DNA of 18,625 nt, taken from assembly GCA_004557385.1 (NCBI GenBank), contig SFEA01000042.1:1-18625 (forward strand), in the 5' to 3' direction. Under the pieces are notes generated by a model. That model was not told the origin of the DNA and did not search any database. It was given only the letters and a program-made list of their open reading frames with translations. The DNA comes from Bacteroidales bacterium (GTDB taxonomy: Bacteria > Bacteroidota > Bacteroidia > Bacteroidales > Muribaculaceae). Numbering within the stretch: position 1 is the first letter of the stretch; every line of letters begins with the position of its first letter. Below, in pieces: positions 13,396-18,625 of this stretch. The translations under genes and the position numbers were made by a program.

Positions 13396-14336
13396 TGGAG
13401 AAAGAAGCAAAAATATATGTTGCCGGGCACCGGGGCATGGTGGGCTCGGCAATAGTGCGCGAACTGCGCCGACAAGGCTACGAGAATATCGTAACTCGCA
13501 CACACAGCCAGCTTGACCTTTGCTGTCAAAGCAGTGTAGAGCAGTTCTTCCGCGACGAAAGGCCCGATTATGTTTTTCTGGCAGCAGCCAAAGTGGGCGG
13601 AATAGAGGCGAACCGAACCGCTCCTGCCGATTTTATGTGGCAAAACATGATGCTGGAAATGAACGTAATACATTCTGCTTGGCAAAATGGATGCAAGAAG
13701 TTGGAGTTTTTGGGCAGTTCGTGTATCTATCCTCGCATGGCACCGCAGCCAATGCACGAAGATTGCCTGCTCACCGGAGCGCTTGAGAGCACCAACGAAG
13801 CCTATGCCTTGGCAAAGATTTCGGGACTGCGCTACTGCCAATACTTGAATCGCCAGTATGGCACTAACTACATCAGCGTGATGCCAACAAACCTCTACGG
13901 CCCATGCGACAACTATCATCCCACCCACAGCCATGTGCTGCCGGCAATGATACGACGCTTTCACGAGGCAAAACAATCTGGCGCTCCCAGCGTAACCTGC
14001 TGGGGCGACGGCAGCGCTCTGCGAGAGTTCTTGTTTGTCGACGACCTTGCCAACCTATGCGTGTTTCTGATGAATCACTACGACGGAATTGAAACGGTGA
14101 ACGCCGGCACAGGCAAAGAACTTACCATACGACAGCTTGCTGAAATTGTGGCTCGAGTGGTGGGATATGAAGGTGAAATACTTTGGGACAGCAGCAAACC
14201 TAACGGCACACCTCGCAAACTACTTGATGTGAGCAGGGCAAAAGCTTTGGGTTGGAGCTATAGCACCGAACTTGAGGACGGAATCGCTATTGCCTACCAT
14301 GATTTCCTCTCCAATCCAATACGAGCAGAGCGATAG
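13392..14336 (+). CDS. fcl: GDP-L-fucose synthase
   Basis: Fcl (WcaG) is the dual epimerase-reductase that turns GDP-4-keto-6-deoxymannose into GDP-L-fucose with NADPH. The 314-residue protein has AGHRGMVGSA at 11-20 for cofactor binding and AAAKVGGI at 64-71. LGSSCIYP (107-114) includes Ser109 and Cys111, Tyr138/Lys142 (YALAK) form the catalytic pair, and NYHPTHSHVLPAMIRRF (174-190) holds the catalytic histidine near 181. These positions are offset by about two from the E. coli enzyme. A second ATG directly follows the first; I kept the first because it forms the ATGA overlap with gmd. It is the last gene of its group, with a strong terminator 42 bases downstream. Confidence 0.96.
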   Translation: MMEKEAKIYVAGHRGMVGSAIVRELRRQGYENIVTRTHSQLDLCCQSSVEQFFRDERPDYVFLAAAKVGGIEANRTAPADFMWQNMMLEMNVIHSAWQNGCKKLEFLGSSCIYPRMAPQPMHEDCLLTGALESTNEAYALAKISGLRYCQYLNRQYGTNYISVMPTNLYGPCDNYHPTHSHVLPAMIRRFHEAKQSGAPSVTCWGDGSALREFLFVDDLANLCVFLMNHYDGIETVNAGTGKELTIRQLAEIVARVVGYEGEILWDSSKPNGTPRKLLDVSRAKALGWSYSTELEDGIAIAYHDFLSNPIRAER

Positions 14337-14378
14337 AACCCTAAAACACACTGTGATTTTTACATTTGGAAGAAGTTT

Positions 14379-14418
14379 TGGCATTTTCCCTTACATCATT
14401 GGGAGAATGCCATTTTTC
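14379..14418 (+). terminator. Strong intrinsic terminator after fcl
   Basis: TGGCATTTTCCC (14379-14390) pairs with GGGAGAATGCCA (14401-14412), twelve pairs including one G-U, around a ten-base loop. Five T residues follow directly. The tract on the other strand is not T-rich, so it acts in the plus direction, closing the wcaJ-like/gmd/fcl operon. Confidence 0.85.
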
Positions 14419-14526
14419 TATTACAGAAAATAATTCGTTGAGCGGCGAGGAGGATGGCCAACTAAAGAACAAACAAATATTTGCAATATGTATCATTAGA
14501 ATGATTTTCTGATTTTGTACATTTTT
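14419..14526. other. Non-coding spacer between the fcl terminator and the metY promoter
   Basis: This AT-rich stretch holds no coding sequence I can support. ATCAT and ATGAT (about 14492-14504) form a short five-pair inverted repeat upstream of the metY promoter that might be an operator half-site pair, but it is short enough to be chance. A four-codon frame (ATG GCC AAC TAA) near 14454 follows a purine-rich run and is too small to call. Confidence 0.4.
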
Positions 14527-14558
14527 ATTGCTCATTTTTTCGTCTATATATAAATTTG
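14527..14558 (+). promoter_or_regulatory. Bacteroidota-type promoter of metY
   Basis: TAAATTTG (14551-14558) is an exact TAnnTTTG -7 element. ATTG (14527-14530) matches three of four bases of the -33 TTTG box, with a 20-base spacer that fits the family's 19-21 range. Transcription would begin near 14565, leaving a leader of about 105 bases. This is the best-formed promoter in the window. Confidence 0.75.
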
Positions 14559-14585
14559 CGTAGTACAAACAACAAGCACGAGCAC

Positions 14586-14620
14586 CTACAATATTGTGGC
14601 GTTGTAGCTTTTGAAACAAT
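14586..14620 (+). promoter_or_regulatory. Possible alternative hairpins in the metY leader
   Basis: CTACAA (14586-14591) can pair with TTGTAG (14602-14607). Within the same stretch ATTGT (14593-14597) can instead pair with ACAAT to its left, or with ACAAT at 14616-14620. The first and last pairings compete for space, as in an attenuator, but no T-rich terminator arm is visible. I looked for a SAM-type riboswitch core and did not recognise one. Confidence 0.25.
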
Positions 14621-14669
14621 ATAATTATTTACAATAAAGAACGAAAAAAGTATAGAAAGTGAAAGATTT

Positions 14670-15962
14670 ATGGCAACAGAAAAGAAACTCCGATTTGAGA
14701 CATTGCAACTGCATGTAGGACAAGAGCAGCCCGACCCGGCAACTGATGCACGGGCAGTGCCAATCTATCAAACAACATCCTATGTATTTCGCAATTCACA
14801 ACATGCAGCCGACCGCTTCGGGCTTCGCGATGCCGGCAACATCTATGGCCGCCTCACCAACAGCACACAGGGCGTGTTTGAAGACAGAGTGGCTGCGCTT
14901 GAGGGCGGTGTGGCAGGTCTGGCTGTAGCGAGCGGTGCTGCTGCCGTAACCTATACCTTACAAAATATTACCCAGGCTGGCGACCATATTGTAGCTGCCG
15001 ATAACCTTTATGGTGGTAGTTTTAATTTAATAACACACACTCTTGCCAGCCAAGGCGTGAGCAACACTATTGTGAACGTAAACGATTTGAGTGCGTTGGA
15101 GGCAGCCATAAAGCCCAACACCAAGGTGGTATATGCCGAGACGTTTGGCAATCCAAACAGCGAGGTGCTAAATATTGAGGGTGTAGCAGAGGTGGCTCAT
15201 CGCCACAATATTCCACTGATTGTCGACAACACATTCGGCACGCCATATCTGATACGACCCATTGAACACGGAGCCGACATAGTAGTACATTCTGCCACAA
15301 AATTCATAGGCGGGCACGGCTCATCGTTGGGCGGTGTGATTGTTGATGGTGGCAGTTTTAACTGGAAGGCAAATCCTGAAAAATATCCAACATTAGCAAA
15401 ACCAGACCCAAGTTACCATGGTGCAGTGTTTGCCGATGCGGCAGGACCAGCCGCGTTCGTAACCCGCATTCGGGCTGTGATTTTGCGCGACACCGGCGCC
15501 ACTATCAGCCCGTTTAATGCCTTCATACTGCTGCAAGGCTTAGAGACGCTCAGCCTGAGGGTGGAACGCCACGTGAGCAATGCTCTCAAGGTGGTGGACT
15601 ATCTTTCGCACCATCCTAAGGTGGCAAAAGTGAACCATCCCTCGCTGCCAGAGCACCGCGACAACGCCTTGTATAAGAAATATTTTGCCAATGGTGCAGG
15701 TTCGATATTCACCTTTGAGATTAAGGGTGGACAAGAGGAAGCGTGGAAGTTTATCGATGGGCTGAAAATATTCTCGCTTCTCGCCAACGTGGCAGACGTT
15801 AAAAGCTTGGTGATTCATCCTTACACCACAACACACTCGCAGATGTCGCCAGCCGAGTTGGAACAGCAGCACATCACACCATCAACTGTGCGCCTGAGCA
15901 TAGGCACGGAACACATCGACGATATTATTGAGGATTTGGAACAGGCATTTGCCGGCATCTGA
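14670..15962 (+). CDS. metY: O-acetylhomoserine sulfhydrylase (MetY)
   Basis: MetY is a pyridoxal-phosphate enzyme that makes homocysteine from O-acetylhomoserine and sulfide, the direct sulfhydrylation route to methionine. The 430-residue length fits MetY; cystathionine gamma-synthase and beta-lyase are usually 380-400. Landmarks are YGRLTNST (59-66), ASGAAAVTY (88-96), AETFGNPNSEVLNI (156-169), Asp186 in VDNTFGTPYL, and the cofactor-binding Lys211 in HSATKFIGGHG. The insert after GGVIVDGG (FNWKANPEKYPTL) is typical of O-acetylhomoserine sulfhydrylases. It has its own promoter and terminator, so it appears monocistronic. A broader role in cysteine synthesis is possible in this family. Confidence 0.93.
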   Translation: MATEKKLRFETLQLHVGQEQPDPATDARAVPIYQTTSYVFRNSQHAADRFGLRDAGNIYGRLTNSTQGVFEDRVAALEGGVAGLAVASGAAAVTYTLQNITQAGDHIVAADNLYGGSFNLITHTLASQGVSNTIVNVNDLSALEAAIKPNTKVVYAETFGNPNSEVLNIEGVAEVAHRHNIPLIVDNTFGTPYLIRPIEHGADIVVHSATKFIGGHGSSLGGVIVDGGSFNWKANPEKYPTLAKPDPSYHGAVFADAAGPAAFVTRIRAVILRDTGATISPFNAFILLQGLETLSLRVERHVSNALKVVDYLSHHPKVAKVNHPSLPEHRDNALYKKYFANGAGSIFTFEIKGGQEEAWKFIDGLKIFSLLANVADVKSLVIHPYTTTHSQMSPAELEQQHITPSTVRLSIGTEHIDDIIEDLEQAFAGI

Positions 15963-15985
15963 TGCCAAGGACTTAATGCCAATGT

Positions 15986-16026
15986 GGGGTTTATGGCAGT
16001 GTATTTGCCGTAAATCCCCCTTTTTT
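15986..16026 (+). terminator. Strong intrinsic terminator after metY
   Basis: GGGGTTTATGGCA (15986-15998) pairs with TGCCGTAAATCCCCC (16006-16020), allowing one bulged base and one G-U pair. Six T residues (16021-16026) follow. It lies 24 bases after the metY stop. Confidence 0.85.
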
Positions 16027-16062
16027 ATGCATTCAGGAAAGAATAATCCCGACAAAATGCGT

Positions 16063-16070
16063 TAACTTTG
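16063..16070 (+). promoter_or_regulatory. Probable -7 promoter element of the rRNA methyltransferase-radA pair
   Basis: TAACTTTG is an exact TAnnTTTG match, lying 30 bases before the ATG at 16101. No good -33 TTTG is seen at the right spacing. Because transcription would start near 16077, an in-frame TTG at 16068 cannot be the start codon. Confidence 0.6.
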
Positions 16071-16100
16071 CGAAAAGAAGTAAGCAGTATTTTTCGCAAA

Positions 16101-16859
16101 ATGAACGTAACAAACAGCATAATAAAATTTGTGTCGAGTCTGGCACAGAAAAAATATCGCGACAAGGAAGGATGCTTTGTTGCCGAGGGCACGAAATGCG
16201 TGCGCGACACATGGCAACACTTCGACTGCCGCATGATAATTGCAACCCAAAACTGGTATGACACATTTGGCAATAGCAGTCATCTGGGAAAACTATACAT
16301 AGCTAATCGGGGACAGATGCAACGGATGTCGCAGTTTGCAACGACGTCGGAGGTGATAGCTGTGTATAATATTCCGCAGCCCGACCTCGAGCCAAAAGCA
16401 GAACAGGATGGACTAAACATAGTGCTCGACGGCATACAAGACCCCGGCAACCTTGGAACCATAATCCGACTTGCCGATTGGTATGGAATACGCAACATCT
16501 TCTGCAGCAAGCAGACAGTTGACGTATACAACCACAAAGTGGTGCAAGCCACAATGGGCGCCATCTCGCGAGTGAAGGTGACCTACTGCGACCTGGAAGC
16601 GTTGATGTCAGAGAGCAGCCTACCGGTGTACGGAACCACGCTCGACGGCGACAACATTTATTCTACAGAACTGGCGTCGAGCGCCTTTGTGGTGTTCGGC
16701 AACGAGGGCAACGGCATGAGCGAGCGCCTGAAATCCCTTGCCACAAAGAACCTTTGCATACCATCTGGCACGGCAAATGGCGAGGGGTCGGAATCGCTGA
16801 ATGTGAGCATTGCGGCTGCCATAACAATCAGCGAATTCTGCCGAAACCGTTTGAAATGA
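16101..16859 (+). CDS. SpoU/TrmH-family RNA 2'-O-methyltransferase
   Basis: This 252-residue SPOUT-class enzyme transfers a methyl group from S-adenosylmethionine to a ribose 2'-hydroxyl in rRNA or tRNA. The N-terminal part (about 1-95) looks like the SpoU substrate-binding domain: KKYRDKEGCFVAEGTKCV resembles the usual start. The knotted catalytic domain carries all three SpoU motifs: DPGNLGTIIR (114-123, Asn117 and Arg123), FGNEGNGMS (199-207, Glu202) and ESLNVSIAAAI (231-241, Asn234). The target nucleotide cannot be read from the sequence; related enzymes include RlmB and TsnR-like proteins. ATG at 16101 was chosen because an upstream TTG lies inside the -7 promoter element. RadA follows 22 bases later. 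Confidence 0.88.
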   Translation: MNVTNSIIKFVSSLAQKKYRDKEGCFVAEGTKCVRDTWQHFDCRMIIATQNWYDTFGNSSHLGKLYIANRGQMQRMSQFATTSEVIAVYNIPQPDLEPKAEQDGLNIVLDGIQDPGNLGTIIRLADWYGIRNIFCSKQTVDVYNHKVVQATMGAISRVKVTYCDLEALMSESSLPVYGTTLDGDNIYSTELASSAFVVFGNEGNGMSERLKSLATKNLCIPSGTANGEGSESLNVSIAAAITISEFCRNRLK

Positions 16860-16881
16860 CAAGCAACAAAACAGCATCACA

Positions 16882-18261
16882 ATGGCAAAGACAAAAACCA
16901 CATACTTTTGCAAGAACTGCGGCATGGAGTCGGCTAAATGGATTGGCCGATGCCCGGGATGCGGAGAATGGAACACGATGACCGAAGAACCGGTGGTGAG
17001 CAAATCGAAATTGCCGATGTTCAACACGAGCGACATGCAACGAAACCGCCATACACAAGCCGTCAAAATAGGGGAGATTAAGGCAGAAGACTTGCCTCGA
17101 ATAAAACTGCCGAGCAACGAGTTGAACCGTGTGCTGGGCGGAGGGCTTGTGCCAGGCTCTATTATCTTGATTGGCGGAGAACCCGGCATCGGCAAATCGA
17201 CGCTGGTGCTGCAAAACGTGCTTCGCATTCGCAGCCGCAAGGTGCTTTATGTTTCGGGCGAGGAAAGCGCACAACAGCTGAAGATGCGAGCCGACCGCAT
17301 TGCAGGAGACAAAATCGACTGCGAATGCTACTTGGCATGCGAAACATCGCTGTCGGGCATATTCGCCTGCATTGAGGCAAACCGCCCCGACATTGTGATT
17401 GTCGATTCGATACAAACCATTGCCAGCGACGAACTTGAATCGGCAGCCGGCAGCGTGACACAAGTGAGAGAATGTGCGTCGGCGTTTCTGAAATACGCTA
17501 AACAAGCCAACACGCCAGTTATTTTGATTGGACACATCAACAAAGAGGGCAGCATTGCTGGACCCAAAGTGTTGGAACATATTGTTGATGCCGTGTTGCA
17601 GTTCGAAGGCGACAACCACTATCTTTACCGCATACTGCGCTCAATAAAGAATCGATTTGGCAGCACGTCGGAAATAGGCATCTACGAAATGAAAGAAAGC
17701 GGACTGCGCGAAGTGACTAACCCGAGCGAAATGCTGCTGTCGCAGAGCGACGAGGCACTGTCTGGAATCGCCATTGGAGTGACTGTGGAAGGCGCTCGGC
17801 CTTTTGTGGTGGAAGCACAAGCACTTGTGAGCACCGCTGCCTACGGCACTGCGCAACGGTCGGTTACAGGATTCGACTCAAAGCGGATGAACATGCTGCT
17901 TGCCGTGCTTGAGAAGCGCGTGGGATTTAAGCTTGCACAGAAGGATGTTTTCCTGAATATTGCCGGTGGGTTGCGAGTGAACGACCCTGCAATAGACCTT
18001 GCCGTGATTAGCGCAATACTTTCGAGCAACGTTGATATGCCAATACACCAAGGCATCTGTCTCAGTGGTGAAGTGGGATTATCAGGCGAAATCAGACAAG
18101 TGACACGAATTGACCAACGAATTGGCGAAGCCGAAAAACTTGGCTTTAAAACCATACTCATTCCCAAAAATAACACCAAGGGAATCAATCTGAGCCGCTA
18201 TAAAATCAATATTGTTGAAGTGGCAAAAGTTGAAGAAGCATTTAAACATCTGTTTGGATAG
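16882..18261 (+). CDS. radA: DNA repair protein RadA
   Basis: RadA (Sms) is a RecA-like ATPase that works with RecA in recombination, processing branched intermediates and extending heteroduplex DNA. The 459-residue length is standard. The N-terminal zinc finger has Cys10, Cys13, Cys25 and Cys28. Walker A is GEPGIGKS (99-106), Walker B is IVIVDS (171-176), and the RadA-specific KNRFG motif is at 256-260. The C-terminal region from about 290 is the Lon-protease-like domain, without a clear catalytic dyad, as usual for RadA. No promoter is evident in the 22-base gap after the methyltransferase, so they are probably co-transcribed. The nearest terminator-like hairpin is about 180 bases downstream. 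Confidence 0.97.
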   Translation: MAKTKTTYFCKNCGMESAKWIGRCPGCGEWNTMTEEPVVSKSKLPMFNTSDMQRNRHTQAVKIGEIKAEDLPRIKLPSNELNRVLGGGLVPGSIILIGGEPGIGKSTLVLQNVLRIRSRKVLYVSGEESAQQLKMRADRIAGDKIDCECYLACETSLSGIFACIEANRPDIVIVDSIQTIASDELESAAGSVTQVRECASAFLKYAKQANTPVILIGHINKEGSIAGPKVLEHIVDAVLQFEGDNHYLYRILRSIKNRFGSTSEIGIYEMKESGLREVTNPSEMLLSQSDEALSGIAIGVTVEGARPFVVEAQALVSTAAYGTAQRSVTGFDSKRMNMLLAVLEKRVGFKLAQKDVFLNIAGGLRVNDPAIDLAVISAILSSNVDMPIHQGICLSGEVGLSGEIRQVTRIDQRIGEAEKLGFKTILIPKNNTKGINLSRYKINIVEVAKVEEAFKHLFG

Positions 18262-18439
18262 TTAATAATTGTTAACTTATCGGTTTACGTTAAACTAAAT
18301 CATAGTTGTTTAGTCATAATTACAGAGTATACAAAATAAAGCTTCAAACTGACTAACTAACTTAATAATAAAACAGGTTTTGATGCCGACATTACTGCGA
18401 AAGTAAAGACGGCAAAAAATAGAAAAGTTATTTCATAAT
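18262..18439. other. Non-coding region after radA with inverted repeats
   Basis: No coding sequence is supported here. Several inverted repeats are visible: GTTTA/TAAAC with a three-base loop near 18281-18293; ACTAAA/TTTAGT near 18293-18313; and a two-tier hairpin at 18384-18414. The stretch could be a long 3' untranslated region of radA or a small RNA ending at the terminator at 18440. I found no consensus TAnnTTTG in it. Confidence 0.4.
18384..18414 (+). other. Two-tier hairpin downstream of radA
   Basis: TGCCG (18384-18388) pairs with CGGCA (18410-18414). Inside, after three mismatched bases on each side, TTACT (18392-18396) pairs with AGTAA (18402-18406) around a five-base loop. It is followed by A residues rather than T, so it is not a plus-strand terminator. 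Confidence 0.35.
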
Positions 18440-18485
18440 CGACTGCATTACGCCTACACACTCAGGCATAGTGCAGTCGGTTTTT
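18440..18485 (+). terminator. Probable intrinsic terminator downstream of radA
   Basis: CGACTGCA (18440-18447) and TGCAGTCG (18472-18479) form a perfect eight-pair stem. Inside it GCCT (18452-18455) pairs with AGGC (18464-18467). G and five T residues follow. It would end radA transcription or a small RNA encoded in the preceding 170 bases. Confidence 0.75.
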
Positions 18486-18546
18486 CTATCAATCAAACAC
18501 TCCGAAACCAGAACAAACAGAAATAAAATTATTACTGTCCGCTAAA

Positions 18547-18601
18547 CTTTTTTAGAATCTAAAAAATTAGGGCTGGCACCTATTGCAGGAGTCAGCCCTA
18601 A
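18547..18601 (-). terminator. Minus-strand terminator of a gene beyond the right edge
   Basis: TTAGGGCTG (18567-18575) and CAGCCCTAA (18593-18601) form a perfect nine-pair stem, extended inward by CCT/AGG. On the minus strand it is followed by six T residues (18566-18561), so it should end a leftward transcript entering from the right. Next to it, TTTTTTAGA (18548-18556) and TCTAAAAAA (18558-18566) make a nine-base palindrome around one base that shares this T-tract. Confidence 0.72.
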
Positions 18602-18625
18602 ATGGTTACTTTGCTTTTGCGACAA

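Noticed and set aside
13191..13976. Minus-strand open frame spanning the gmd-fcl junction
   Set aside because: Both plus-strand genes are complete with all catalytic residues; an antisense gene across their four-base overlap is not credible.
14454..14465. Four-codon frame after a purine-rich run that looks like a Shine-Dalgarno site
   Set aside because: Three amino acids only, the purine run directly abuts the ATG, it lies upstream of the metY promoter, and the organism seems not to rely on such sites.
14341..14619. 92-codon minus-strand frame in the gap between fcl and metY
   Set aside because: It runs through the fcl terminator and the metY promoter, has no recognisable motif, and uses AT-rich codons unlike the neighbouring genes.
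16828..17619. Minus-strand open frame of about 260 codons opposite radA
   Set aside because: Shadow of radA, which has its zinc finger, Walker and KNRFG motifs intact; no family pattern in the antisense product.
1..18625. Search for CRISPR arrays, tRNA genes, insertion sequences, phage genes and invertible promoters
   Set aside because: No spaced direct repeats, cloverleaf, transposase or integrase motifs, or long inverted repeats flanking a promoter were seen by eye on either strand.

Overview
The window looks like chromosome from a Bacteroidales bacterium (phylum Bacteroidota). Several intergenic gaps carry the TAnnTTTG -7 element of the Bacteroidota primary sigma factor, purine-rich Shine-Dalgarno sites are largely absent, and intergenic DNA is AT-rich. 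The proteins also fit that order: an RmlB with a long insert, a CvfB-like S1 protein, a DUF3298-type lipoprotein, and a potassium-dependent, sodium-type membrane pyrophosphatase. I cannot fix the family; Muribaculaceae or Prevotellaceae are guesses. I see no tRNA, rRNA, insertion sequence, prophage gene or CRISPR array.

Layout. Bases 1-1129 hold the end of a YcxB-like protein and, convergent to it, a cvfB-like S1 RNA-binding protein. A short divergent promoter region (1130-1248) leads into a plus-strand group: lipoprotein, rsmG and a metallo-beta-lactamase-fold hydrolase (1249-3384), closed by a terminator-like hairpin. A perfect -7 element and a leader with a large hairpin precede a six-gene block, rmlA-rmlC-rmlD-hppA-rmlB-ugd (3588-10676), also closed by a hairpin and T-tract. 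After a 151-base spacer of unusual composition comes wcaJ-like/gmd/fcl (10888-14336), closed by a strong terminator. Then metY (14670-15962) stands alone with its own promoter and terminator. A SpoU-family rRNA methyltransferase and radA (16101-18261) form the last pair. The final 364 bases carry no gene but several inverted repeats, including a minus-strand terminator that implies a convergent gene beyond the right edge.

How the genes work together. The central 10.7 kb is a supply block for activated sugars: dTDP-L-rhamnose (RmlABCD), UDP-glucuronate (Ugd) and GDP-L-fucose (Gmd, Fcl). It also holds one membrane enzyme (WcaJ-like) that loads the first sugar phosphate onto undecaprenyl phosphate. 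No glycosyltransferase, flippase or polymerase is present, so assembly genes must lie elsewhere. The most interesting arrangement is the ion-pumping pyrophosphatase HppA placed inside the rml genes. RmlA releases pyrophosphate, so this layout suggests that the waste product of sugar activation is recovered as a sodium/proton gradient. I found no clearly unprecedented system. The best leads are this coupling, the rmlA leader hairpin, the odd spacer before wcaJ and the structured 3' end of the window.
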